64,000 nucleotides of DNA from Thermoplasmata archaeon (lineage in GTDB: Archaea > Thermoplasmatota > Thermoplasmata > Lutacidiplasmatales > UBA184): positions 39,533 through 103,532 of the forward strand of contig JAJYXQ010000071.1 of assembly GCA_021796385.1 (NCBI GenBank), given 5' to 3'. The stretch's first letter is position 1. Each line of letters opens with the position of its first letter. Made by a program: the position numbers and the translations under genes. Of the stretch, positions 1-9,500 are shown in pieces. The notes beneath the pieces were generated by a model. The model had not been told where the DNA came from. It did no database searches and was given only the letters and a program-made list of their open reading frames with translations.

Positions 1-1847
1 TCGCCACCATCCCGGTCGGTGGCGCGCCTCAGGAGGTAGCATACGACAGCGGGAAGGGAGAGGTGTTCGTGGCTAATATTGACTCGAACAATGTGAGCGT
101 GATCTCAGATGCGAGCAACAAGGTGGTCTCTACCATCACGGTCGGGACCTTGCCTGAAGGTGTGGCGTATGACAGCGGGAAGGGGGAGGTGTTCGTCACC
201 AACCAGAACTCGAACAGTGTGAGCGAGATCTCGGACGCGACGAACAAGGTGGTCGCCACCATCCCGGTTGGGGTCGAGACGTACCCTTATGGTGTGGCGT
301 ATGACAGCGGGAAGGGGGAGGTGTTCGTTGCAAATTCGAATTGCCTTTCAAGTCCTTGTGGGAAGGGCGCTGTGAGCATGATCTCGGATGCGACGAACAA
401 GGTGGTTGCCACCATCCCTGTCGGGACCTTGCCCGAGGGCGTGGCGTATGACAGCGGGAAGGGGGAGGTGTTCGTCACCAACCAAGCCTCGAACAATGTG
501 AACGTGATCTCGGACGCGAGCAACACGGTGGTCGCCACCATTCCGGTCGGGACGAACCCAGGGGGCGTGGCGTATGACAGCGGGAAGGGGGAGGTGTTCG
601 TGACCAACGAACTCTCGAACAATGTGAGCGTTATCTCGGACGCGAGCAACACGGTGGTCGCCACCATTCCGGTCGGGACGTATCCATTGGGTGTGGTGTA
701 TGACAGCGGGAAGGGGGAGGTGTTCGTCGCCAATGGGAACAATCTGAGCGTGATCTCGGACGCGACGAACAAGGTGGTCGCCACCATCCCGCTCGGTGGC
801 GCGCCTCAGGGGGTAGCATACGACGGCGGGAGGGGGGAGGTGTTCGTGGCCAACCAAGCCTCGAACAATGTGAGCGTGGTCTCGGATGCGACGAACAAGG
901 TGGTCGCCACCATCCCGCTCGGTGGCGGGACGTATCCATTGGGTGTGGTGTATGACAGCGGGAAGGGGGAGGTGTTCGTCACCAACTGGGGCTCAAACAA
1001 TGTGAGCGTGATTTCGGATACGACTGACACCGTAACCTCAATGATCACGGTTGGGTCCGAGCCGGCCTTTGTGGTCTATGACTTTGCGAATGGGTATGTG
1101 TACGTCAGTAATGCTCTCCAGGGGACGATATCCATAATCACCACCAGCTCAGCCCCCTCCAGTTATTCTGTCACCTTCTCCCAGTCGGGTCTGCTGAGAG
1201 GAACGAACTGGTCCGTGACCTTTAACGGCCAGACACGGTCTTCGACAACCAGCACGATCTCCTTCAATGAGGCGAACGGAACCTACAATTATACAGTTGG
1301 TGCGGTGACGGGATACACGTCCACACCTTCGTCTGGTAGCGCGACTGTGAATGGGTCAGCCAAGACCGTGTCCATCGCATTCGCCAAGGCAGTCACGGGA
1401 ACAACCTGTGCCGTGACCTTCACCGAGACGGGCCTCCCCGCCGGCACCAGCTGGTCGGTGGATCTGAACGGTTCCACCAAGAGTTCAACGACAGATACTA
1501 TCACTTTTAAGGAAGCGAACGGGAGCTTCGCCTTCTCTGTAGGGAGCGTGAGCGGGTACACCGTGAGCCCTTCGTCCGGGACTATCAAGGTGAACAGTGG
1601 GGCGGTCTACGAGCCAGTCACCTTCACGAGTTCCACCTCACCGGGGAAGGGCAACCAGACCACCGGGTTCCTCGGGTTGCCCGGGTATGATAGTTACATC
1701 CTTATCGGGGTGATAGTGGCTGCCGCCGTGGTCATGGCCGTCATGGTGTTGGCATTCACGTGTCGGAGGAAGGCTAAAGTGGTCCCTCCTCCATCCACCG
1801 GGTATCAAGGGTACCCCCTGCTGCCCCCGCTCCCTCCAAGGCAGTAG
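1..1847 (+). CDS. YVTN beta-propeller surface protein with two SGLPAG domains (5' partial)
   Basis: The reading frame is open at the window edge (first full codon at base 3), so the true start lies upstream and 614 residues are visible. The N-terminal half is at least eight blades of about 40-49 residues, each with a 'YDSGKGEVFVxN' core followed by 'VSVISDATNKVVATIPVG', the pattern of YVTN/NHL-type beta-propellers. Two domains starting 'VTFSQSGLLRGTNW' and 'VTFTETGLPAGTSW' follow. The tail has 'FLGLPG', one membrane helix and an Arg/Lys-rich, Pro-rich cytoplasmic end. The protein is probably exported, anchored at its C-terminus and displayed outside the cell. Its ligand is unknown; adhesion or S-layer association is inference. 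Many NxS/T sites suggest N-glycosylation. Confidence 0.85.
   Translation, partial: ATIPVGGAPQEVAYDSGKGEVFVANIDSNNVSVISDASNKVVSTITVGTLPEGVAYDSGKGEVFVTNQNSNSVSEISDATNKVVATIPVGVETYPYGVAYDSGKGEVFVANSNCLSSPCGKGAVSMISDATNKVVATIPVGTLPEGVAYDSGKGEVFVTNQASNNVNVISDASNTVVATIPVGTNPGGVAYDSGKGEVFVTNELSNNVSVISDASNTVVATIPVGTYPLGVVYDSGKGEVFVANGNNLSVISDATNKVVATIPLGGAPQGVAYDGGRGEVFVANQASNNVSVVSDATNKVVATIPLGGGTYPLGVVYDSGKGEVFVTNWGSNNVSVISDTTDTVTSMITVGSEPAFVVYDFANGYVYVSNALQGTISIITTSSAPSSYSVTFSQSGLLRGTNWSVTFNGQTRSSTTSTISFNEANGTYNYTVGAVTGYTSTPSSGSATVNGSAKTVSIAFAKAVTGTTCAVTFTETGLPAGTSWSVDLNGSTKSSTTDTITFKEANGSFAFSVGSVSGYTVSPSSGTIKVNSGAVYEPVTFTSSTSPGKGNQTTGFLGLPGYDSYILIGVIVAAAVVMAVMVLAFTCRRKAKVVPPPSTGYQGYPLLPPLPPRQ
45..1050 (+). 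repeat. Coding tandem repeat array (propeller blades)
   Basis: The string gacagcgggaagg, or a close variant, recurs at 45, 171, 303, 450, 576, 702, 822 and 954, so units are 120-147 bases long. Conservation at base level, including synonymous sites, implies recent duplication or gene conversion. Spacing always changes by whole codons. The array lies inside the coding frame and is not a CRISPR. Confidence 0.85.
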
Positions 1848-2064
1848 TGGCAGCTGCGAGAACTGAGGCCGAAACACACTCCTCACCCGGGGAGGAGGGA
1901 GTGACCACTCAGGCACGCGAGGGTGATGTCGACGATGGTGTACGCAAGGATCTTGAGCGTGGAGGAGGGCGTATACTTCCCGCCGATCGTGTGGTAGGGT
2001 GGACCAGCGAGCGGTGAGAAAAGACGCATATGGGTTGTATAGCCTGGCTTCGTAAGGCCTATCT

Positions 2065-4689
2065 ATGAGGAACCCCTCAAGAAAACTCATGACCAGGAGT
2101 CGCCACGAACGCGGCGTAGGATTGAGTGTTGTTCTGCTGATAATCATCGCGGTCATCATGCTGGTTCTCACCGTGCCGGCTGCGCCCGCACCCGGGCCTC
2201 ACCCGATACTTTCCACCGACTCTCATGGAATCACGACAGACGTAACACCCTTGTTCTCTCCAAAGTCATCGCCACATACTCCCTCCATTACTCCTTCCGT
2301 GGCTTTTACCCCAGACCGTTGCACAAATTCCCTCTATTCTAGTAATGACCTGCCCACCGATTGGGACGGGGTCGAGCCTGTGGGCGTGGCGTTTGACAGC
2401 GGGAAGGGGAAGGTATATCTCGCCAACTCAAGCCCCGCGAGCACAAACTGTGTAGTGAGCAACACCATAACATCCCCGGTCACGGTAGGCTCAGACCCGG
2501 TGTTTGCAGCACATGACGGGTCGAAGGGGTATGTCTGCCTCAGAAGTCATGGCCAAGGAACCATTTCCGTCATCGCCACCGCGCCATCTTCCTCCACCTA
2601 TCCAGCCAACTTCTCCGAATCCGGCCTCCCAGCAGGGACCAATTGGTCCGTGACCTTGAACGGCACCACACGGTATTCGACCACCAGCACGATCAAGTTC
2701 AGTGAGCCAAACGGCACCTACAACTACACGGTAGGGGTCGTGTCGGGCTACATCCCCCGACCGACCCACGGCTCGGTGATCTTGAGAGGTGGCCCGAACA
2801 CCCAATCCATAACGTTCAGCCGTTTCAATTATTCCTTGACGTTCAGTGAGACCGGCCTCCCGCTGAATGGGCTCTGGAATGTGACGCTCAATGGTACGAA
2901 CCTTTCGACCACGACGAAATCGCTGACGTTCTCAGAGCCCAACGGGACGTACAATTTCAGTGTCACATCGGCGAGCGGGTACCGCGCGAACCCGGCCTCT
3001 GGCACGGTGACCGTGAAGGGAAGCTCTGTTTCGCAACCGATCGCGTTCCAGCGCCCTGGGTCCACCACGTATACGGTCTTGTTCACCGAGTCCGGGCTTG
3101 CTGCTGGGTCGAATTGGAACGTCACGCTCAATGGATTGCTTCGGTCATCGATCACAGCATCTATCACCTTCTCAGAGGTGAATGGTTCGTATGCATACTC
3201 GGTCTCCCCGGTGGGCGTGTACTCCCCGAACCCTGCGAGCGGATCTATCACTGTCAATGGTGCCCCCACCTCTCAGGCGATCGCTTTCTCCACGCTCCCA
3301 CCGGGAAAATACCGGGTGACCTTCACCGAATCCGGATTGTCCGCAGGTGCTTCGTGGAGCGTGACCCTGAACGGGTCCACAAACACTTCCACCTCGGCCA
3401 CGATAGTCTTCTTGGAGGGCAATGGTACGCACCCCTTCGTCGTCAATCCGGTGAGCGGTTACGTGGACTCCCCGTCGTCCGGGACGGTCACGGTCAACGG
3501 GACGGATGCCGGCCAGTCCATCAACTTCACACCAATCCCACCCGGGACCTTTCCCGTCACTTTCACGGAGAGCGGGCTCACGACCGGCACAGGATGGACA
3601 GTCTCCATGAACGGTGCGCCAGGGTCTTCGAACAGCACCGCCATCGCCTTCACTGAGCCGAACGGCAGCTACGCGTTCGTTGTAGGCAATGTGAGCGGTT
3701 ATTCCGCCACCCCTGCCAGTGGCTCCGTGGTGGTCAATGGAACCGCCGTTTCTCGAACCATTGCCTTCACCCCGGTCCCCAAGGGTCTCTACACTGTGAT
3801 GTTCGCCGAAACAGGACTCCCGAACGGGACCTCGTGGAGCATGCAATTGGGCGCGACCTCACGGTCTTCAAGCACTGCCGCGATCTCCTTTGTCGAACAG
3901 AACAACACCTATCCGTTCACCGTGGGTCCCGTGAGCGGGTACCTTTCCAACCCATCGAGTGGCAACCTGACCGTGAATGGTGCCGACATGTCGGTGCCCA
4001 TCCACTTTGTGGCGATATTTCCGCCGGTAAAGTATGCGGTGACGTTCACCGAGAACGGCCTCCCCACAGGCACCTCTTGGACCGTCACTTTGAACGGTTC
4101 GACGAGCACGTCGTCCAACGGGACCCTCGTCTTCTCTGAACCCAATGGGACGTATTCGTTCACGATTGGCGGGGCCAGCGGATATGGCGCCACCCCGACC
4201 GGCGGAACGGTGAAGGTGAAGGGCGCCCCGGTATCGCAGCCGGTAAAATTCACCGCTCCTTCGCCCACGTACTCGGTCATCTTCACAGAAACCGGACTTC
4301 CTTCCAATTTCCAGTGGAGCGTTACCCTCAATGGACTGACGAATTCGTCGGTCACGAACATCATCTCCTTTTCCGAACCGAACGGGAACTACACCTTTGC
4401 CGTGGTCGCTCCTTCGGGATATCTCGCACAACCATCTTCCGGGTCTGTGGCCGTGAAAGGCACCGAGCAGGCGGTCCCAGTCACCTTCATCCCCGTTAAG
4501 AGCACGCCGTCGAACACATTCCTTGGGCTTCCTGGATATGAGGGATACCTTCTTGTCGGCGGTGTTGTTGTCACCCTCGGGATCGCACTTGTGGTGATCC
4601 TGAGGCTGCGTCGCCCACGCACCCCTTCTGCTCCTCCCGAAGCATCGAAAGCCAAGGAGCAGGACCCATCGACTCCCGCACCAGAGTGA
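2065..4689 (+). CDS. Secreted membrane-anchored protein with eight SGLPAG-type repeat domains
   Basis: 874 residues. The N-terminus is basic and is followed by a hydrophobic stretch at about residues 20-40, a signal peptide or anchor; an internal ATG at 2089 is an equally good start. About 100 residues of degenerate propeller sequence follow ('GVAFDSGKGKVYLANS'). Then come eight successive domains of about 85 residues, each beginning 'YxVTFTESGLPxGTxWSVTLNG' and ending 'SGxVTVNGxxxSQxIxF'; these look like all-beta Ig-like modules. The C-terminus has 'FLGLPG', a TM helix, an RLRRPR stop-transfer cluster and a Pro/Glu-rich tail. It is a paralogue of the upstream gene whose propeller has been almost lost and whose repeats have expanded. 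The role is probably surface stalk or adhesin; no enzyme motif is visible. Confidence 0.85.
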   Translation: MRNPSRKLMTRSRHERGVGLSVVLLIIIAVIMLVLTVPAAPAPGPHPILSTDSHGITTDVTPLFSPKSSPHTPSITPSVAFTPDRCTNSLYSSNDLPTDWDGVEPVGVAFDSGKGKVYLANSSPASTNCVVSNTITSPVTVGSDPVFAAHDGSKGYVCLRSHGQGTISVIATAPSSSTYPANFSESGLPAGTNWSVTLNGTTRYSTTSTIKFSEPNGTYNYTVGVVSGYIPRPTHGSVILRGGPNTQSITFSRFNYSLTFSETGLPLNGLWNVTLNGTNLSTTTKSLTFSEPNGTYNFSVTSASGYRANPASGTVTVKGSSVSQPIAFQRPGSTTYTVLFTESGLAAGSNWNVTLNGLLRSSITASITFSEVNGSYAYSVSPVGVYSPNPASGSITVNGAPTSQAIAFSTLPPGKYRVTFTESGLSAGASWSVTLNGSTNTSTSATIVFLEGNGTHPFVVNPVSGYVDSPSSGTVTVNGTDAGQSINFTPIPPGTFPVTFTESGLTTGTGWTVSMNGAPGSSNSTAIAFTEPNGSYAFVVGNVSGYSATPASGSVVVNGTAVSRTIAFTPVPKGLYTVMFAETGLPNGTSWSMQLGATSRSSSTAAISFVEQNNTYPFTVGPVSGYLSNPSSGNLTVNGADMSVPIHFVAIFPPVKYAVTFTENGLPTGTSWTVTLNGSTSTSSNGTLVFSEPNGTYSFTIGGASGYGATPTGGTVKVKGAPVSQPVKFTAPSPTYSVIFTETGLPSNFQWSVTLNGLTNSSVTNIISFSEPNGNYTFAVVAPSGYLAQPSSGSVAVKGTEQAVPVTFIPVKSTPSNTFLGLPGYEGYLLVGGVVVTLGIALVVILRLRRPRTPSAPPEASKAKEQDPSTPAPE

Positions 4690-4790
4690 GAGGGTCGCAT
4701 TCTCGCGATCTTGGGACCTATTCCCTGAACTTCCTTAGGGGATACCCTTCCCTTGTTCCCTGGAAGTCGGAGCAAGGCTGCAGAGCCGTC

Positions 4791-4811
4791 TCCTCTCCTA
4801 GGAAGAGAGGA
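4791..4811. terminator. Possible hairpin between convergent genes
   Basis: A 7-bp perfect stem TCCTCTC/GAGAGGA with a 7-base loop lies between the convergent genes ending at 4689 and 4833. There is no strong T-tract, so this is only a weak terminator candidate. Confidence 0.3.
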
Positions 4812-4832
4812 AAGATCCGGCTTGGGCCAGGA

Positions 4833-5174
4833 CTACTTCCGCCGTTTCGCATTCTCCCTGACGGTGACCACCCATGTGTGACCCGGCGGCGGGGCCTCCA
4901 AGCCTTTGGGTAGCGTGACGGGTGGCGGAACCTGTCGCCCCGAGGGCAAGTGGCGATGGGGTCTCGCGTGCCGAGTCGTTTCGCCGATCACGATGAGGGA
5001 AATCACACAGAGCGCACCGAGGGCGATCAGCGCCCATCCGGCGATGAAAAGCGTGCTGGTCCCGGGGTTCCCCACGGCGCCCACCCATCCCATGGCACCG
5101 CCCCCCAAGGAGCTCGCGATCCCGACCCCGAGAAGCGCACCCTGGAGCCGCCGCGTGGTCGTCATCGTCCCCAT
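4833..5174 (-). CDS. Small two-TM membrane protein, function unknown
   Basis: 113 residues. Two hydrophobic segments (about residues 10-32 and 40-64) are rich in Gly and Ala, and a hydrophilic C-terminal tail with 'PPPVTLPKGLEAPPPG' probably faces the cytoplasm. I do not recognise a family. It converges on the repeat protein at 4689 and diverges from the alkyltransferase gene. A Met three codons in (5165) could also be the start. The opposite strand carries a longer frame, but its composition there is not protein-like and its real gene starts downstream. Confidence 0.55.
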   Translation of the reverse strand: MGTMTTTRRLQGALLGVGIASSLGGGAMGWVGAVGNPGTSTLFIAGWALIALGALCVISLIVIGETTRHARPHRHLPSGRQVPPPVTLPKGLEAPPPGHTWVVTVRENAKRRK

Positions 5175-5358
5175 GGTCCAAGCGACCCGGCCAAATCATC
5201 GTTTCGCCCAGCCCGCCAGGTCCGGATTTTGGGAGGATGTCGGAATGGGACATGCCGAAGGGGACACCCCTCGGACTGACGGGCGGTCGTCGCTCCCCTC
5301 ACCTGCGAGAGCTGATGTGTCGAAACTCCTGTCCCCAAGTGTGGAGCGTGTCGTCCCA

Positions 5359-5859
5359 ATGCGAAGAACCGAGGTCCAGCATCGTGAGGTCCGTTCACCG
5401 ATCGGCAACGTGACGATCGCCTATCGAGGAGCGACGGTGCTTAACGTCGAGATCCCAAGTGGGCCGGAGCCGAAGTCCGGACCACCGCCCCTCGAATATC
5501 CTTATCAGCGCGACTATCCGGTCGGATCCCCGCTCCAACAGGTTGTCGAGTACTTCCGCGGCGATCGCCAAGAGTTCGACCTCGAACTCGACCTGACCGG
5601 CGCCTCCGGGTTCGATGTCCAGGTCTGGACCCAGATGCTCCGGATCCCCTATGGTTCGCAGGCAACGTATGGAGAGCTCGCCGAGCGGGTGGGCAGGCCC
5701 GGCGCTGCGCGTGCCGTCGGGGGAGCTGCCCACCGGAATCCCATCCCCCTCATCATCCCCTGCCATCGCGTCGTGGGGAGCGATGGGAGTCTCACTGGCT
5801 ATGGCCCGGGCCTCTGGCGGAAAAGGTGGCTCCTCGACTTCGAGTCCACCCACCGGTAG
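5359..5859 (+). CDS. ogt: Methylated-DNA--protein-cysteine S-methyltransferase
   Basis: 166 residues from the ATG at 5359. The C-terminal half is the classic alkyltransferase domain: 'VWTQMLRIPYGSQATYGELA', then 'ARAVGGAAHRNPIPLIIPCHRV', where Cys135 in PCHRV is the acceptor that takes the alkyl group from O6-alkylguanine. It ends with 'LTGYGPGLWRKRWLLDFE'. The protein is a one-use (suicide) DNA repair enzyme acting in the cytoplasm. The frame stays open upstream to 4906, but that stretch is low-complexity and overlaps the opposite-strand membrane protein, so I reject the long start. GTG at 5341 is the other plausible start. The frame of the next gene overlaps its 3' end on paper, but that gene's real start is at 5987. 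Confidence 0.9.
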   Translation: MRRTEVQHREVRSPIGNVTIAYRGATVLNVEIPSGPEPKSGPPPLEYPYQRDYPVGSPLQQVVEYFRGDRQEFDLELDLTGASGFDVQVWTQMLRIPYGSQATYGELAERVGRPGAARAVGGAAHRNPIPLIIPCHRVVGSDGSLTGYGPGLWRKRWLLDFESTHR

Positions 5860-5986
5860 CCCGCTCGAAAGAGAACTCGCTTCGCCATCCAACCTGGTAG
5901 GGTACGTACCATCATCTTCCTCCCGTTCCGACCCCGATGGATCTCTCGCAGCAAACCTAAAGAAGACCCAACCGGTCCACACGAGC

Positions 5987-6406
5987 ATGGAAGATCCCGA
6001 GACCATCCACTCGCTCTTGAAGAATTCGAAGACGATCGCCATCGTAGGCTTGAGCGATAAGCCCGACCGCGACTCGAACGAGGTGGGACGATACCTCAAG
6101 TCGCACGGGTACCGGGTGATCCCGGTCAACCCCAGCGTTCCCGAGGTCTTGGGGGAGCGCAGTTACCCGTCGCTCCAAGCGATACCGTCCGAAGTCCAGA
6201 TCGACATCGTGGACGTTTTCCGGAAGAGCGACGCTGTGCCCGGGATCGTCAAGGACCTCCTCCAACGCACACCGCTCCCCAAGGCCCTTTGGTTACAATT
6301 AGGCGTCACCGATGCCCCTTCCGGAGCTATGGTGCGTCAACATGGGATTTCCTTCATTGAGGACCAGTGTATCATGGTCCGGCACCGAGCCCTCTTTCCC
6401 GGGTGA
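5987..6406 (+). CDS. CoA-binding domain protein (YccU-like)
   Basis: 139 residues, a single Rossmann-type CoA-binding domain. 'KTIAIVGLSDKPDRDSNEVGRYL' is the nucleotide-binding beta-alpha segment, followed by 'GYRVIPVNPSVPEVLGERSYPSL' and 'DIVDVFRKSD'; the end 'GISFIEDQCIMVRH' is typical of the stand-alone YccU family. It is the same fold as the CoA-binding part of succinyl-CoA synthetase but lacks the ligase domain, so it probably binds CoA without catalysing ligation. The start was chosen because homology begins there; the open frame upstream is a shadow of the alkyltransferase gene. Confidence 0.85.
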   Translation: MEDPETIHSLLKNSKTIAIVGLSDKPDRDSNEVGRYLKSHGYRVIPVNPSVPEVLGERSYPSLQAIPSEVQIDIVDVFRKSDAVPGIVKDLLQRTPLPKALWLQLGVTDAPSGAMVRQHGISFIEDQCIMVRHRALFPG

Positions 6407-6504
6407 CCTGGACCCCCTGGAGCGCCCTCGCTGGAAGTTGCCGAGCATCGGCCGGTCCCCGTCCGTAGGTGCAACGTTCATTACCGCCCACGGAGTGATA
6501 TCTT

Positions 6505-9500
6505 GTGGATGTCGTCGAGATCCCTCCGTCGCTTTGCCCCTCCGGCCCTCCATCGGCCATGATCCGGTGGCCTCGCTCCCTGCGACCCGGGTTCCGAGAC
6601 GTATCCCGGGGTCTGACGCACTCAAGACGCCATTCGCCTTCGACGGGACCGGACGCTTTCCGACGGGACCTGCTCTTACAATCCGGGCCTTGGATCATCG
6701 CCCTTCTCTCGGTCACGAGCACCTGGGGCCCCGGGCTTGCCCACGCGGCTACGGGGTTTGCCGCGGACCATCTCCTTAACCCGTCGCCTGGGGTGCAGGG
6801 TCCGCTCGCCCTTCCCGAGGTGTACGGGTATCTGTGCCTTGCGGAACCCTCGGCGACGCCTCCCAGCCCGATCGGGTGCGGTGGATATCTGCCGATACCG
6901 GCCACCCCAGTCTATCTCACCCCGTGGAGGGACCTTTCCCCGTCAACTCCGGTAGAGTGGACCGATCGCCCGCTATCGATCCCGTGGGAACGGAGCACCG
7001 TATCGACCTCCGATGGCAGTTTCGCCATCAACACGTCGGGCGACATCGGCAGCTATGTGTTGTGGGCCCCGAACGCCACGGACCGTATCGGAGGCGCCTT
7101 CGCGATACTGTCCCTTACGAATTCCACGGTATACTCGAGCCTCGTCGCTTATCCCTACATGCCTCAGGGGAACCAGAGCTTCGTCCTGCCAGCATACAAT
7201 TCGCTCGTCCCGTACGTGTTCAATGCCAATTGTGTAGGGTGCGGGGCCTTCCACTGGGGCAACGGTGGCGCCCAGGTACCCAACCTCGCGTGGACGCAGG
7301 ATGGGGCCTTCTACGTGAACGCTTCCGACCGGCTGGTCTTCTACTCCTTCGTGAACCACACGGTCCGGGACATCGCTCCCTGGTGGCCTCTTTTCGACAA
7401 TGTGATGGAATACGCCGGTGTGGAGAATACCGAGTGGCTCACCACAGACGGGTCCTGGGTCTATGAGTTCGGGTGTGCCAGTAGTTGCACGTCCGGGTCC
7501 GCCATCTCGTTCTACGCCGTGAACGTCACCACGGGGCGGACCTTCTCCTGGAACTTCTCTGGAGTGAATGACCAGGCCCTCCGGGTGAACGCCCAGATCA
7601 ACATGATCGGCCTCCACGGGAACGACTCGATCGCCGCCCTCATCCTGGCGAACGGAACGGTGATCGGATGGAACCTGTGGACCGGGCTCCAGTGGACCTT
7701 GGGAAAGTTCTCCTACTTCGAGGCGAACAATGTCGAGTGGGTCCCCCCCCTGGATTCCTTTATCGATGTGCGGGCAGAGGGGGATACTCAGGATACCGTC
7801 AGTCAGTGGGAACTTAGCGATCGGACGGGAACCCTCCAACTGAGCGAAGCGTCCAGTCTATCGTACTGGACCGGGAACACCGCCGTCAATGGGGAGAACT
7901 GGGGAGCGTACAATGTGACGGACCACGAACTCGTATTCATGAGCGCGTTCAACTTCACCGTGTTCGGAACCTTCGTGTTCGGGACCCAATGGAACCCCGT
8001 TAACGGCACGTACGAGCTTTCCGGGCTCCTGCGCTCCTACGAATCATCGGCGTACACCGCACCCTTCGGCGAGTCGGTCGAGGCCTCAGAACATCGCGCC
8101 GTCATCCTGGCCTCGGGTGACCTCAACACCGCGGAGGGGATCGATACGTTCTTCAACAACACCCAGCACTCGGACCCCTTCTCCGGAACCTATCAGGACA
8201 CCAACGTGACCGTAGGCTATGATGGGTGGCAACCCCAACCTCCTGCGGGGTACTGGTTCACCACACTCTCGAACGTGTTCCCGGAGGGGCTCTTTTACAA
8301 CGCTTCCTATGGCCTGACGGGCTACGGTGTGGATTGCCGGTCCCCGGTCCTCTGCACCATGCTGGGAGGAAGCGCCGGTCCTCCGGGAACGGTCGAATGG
8401 ACGTGGCCCGTCGGGTCCCCCCGCTTTCCCTTCCCGGCCAGCGCGCCCCTTGCCCAACCAATGCCCCCGGGAACCGTGCAGAACGTTTCCTATCACCAGG
8501 CCAACAACACGTTCCAACTGAACTGGACACCACCTGCTACGGGTGCGAACCCGATCCTGAACTACACCGTAGCCTGGCGGGTCGGGACCAGTTCGGTCCA
8601 TTGGTTGAACCTCTTCGCCCAAAACCTTACGACTACGCTGAGCGGTCTGCCCGCGTCCGGCACCTTGAACATCTCGATCTGGGCGAGCAACCTTCACGGG
8701 ACGGGCCGCGCCCTTTCCCTCGCTGTGGCCTACCCTCAGCTCGAGTCCTACCCTGTTGTGTTCCAGGAGAAGGGGCTCCCGGCAGGGTCCCCCTGGACGG
8801 TCAGTATCCTCGGCCAAGCCCATCCGGTGAACGCCACACAGGAGGTCCTGTCGCTCGGAAATGGCACCTACCCTTTCCTCATCACGGGTCCGGCAAACTT
8901 CACGGTCTCCCCTTCGAACGGAACCCTCACGGTCAACGGGTCGCCGCAGACCCTCTCGGCTACATTCAATCCTATTCTCCCATCCCGATACAACGCTGAT
9001 TTCAGGGAGAGCGGTTTGCCCAACGGTACGGCCTGGGGGCTGAGCTTAGATGGTACCTCCTTCTCCGTCCCGGGTCCGAGTCTGGTGGTACCCCTCCCGA
9101 ACGGTACCTTCCCATATACCGTCTCGGCTCCCCGCGGGTACCTCGCGAGACCCTCGTCGGGGAATGTGATGGTCTCGGGGACTCCGACGGAGGTCAACAT
9201 CTCCTTCGCCAATGGGACGCCGACCTTGTATCCCGTGACCTTCTCCGAAGTCGGGCTCCCGGGAGGCACCTCATGGTCCGTCGATCTCCAAGGGGTGACC
9301 AAGACGACCAACACCTCGGCGATCTCCTTCTGGAACCCCGATGGCAACTATACCTACTCGGTAAACCCCGTTCCGGGTTTCTGGTCGAACGTGAGCGGGG
9401 GTACCGTTCGGGTGAACGGGTCAGCTCCCACCCTCCCAGCCCTGGCCTTCCAGCCCATCCCGAAGATCATAAGCCTCCGACTGTTCCCCCCATCGCTTAC

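Noticed and set aside
45..1050. Regularly spaced identical DNA repeats resembling a CRISPR or minisatellite
   Set aside because: The repeats keep one reading frame, encode propeller blades and have blade-like, not spacer-like, sequence between them.
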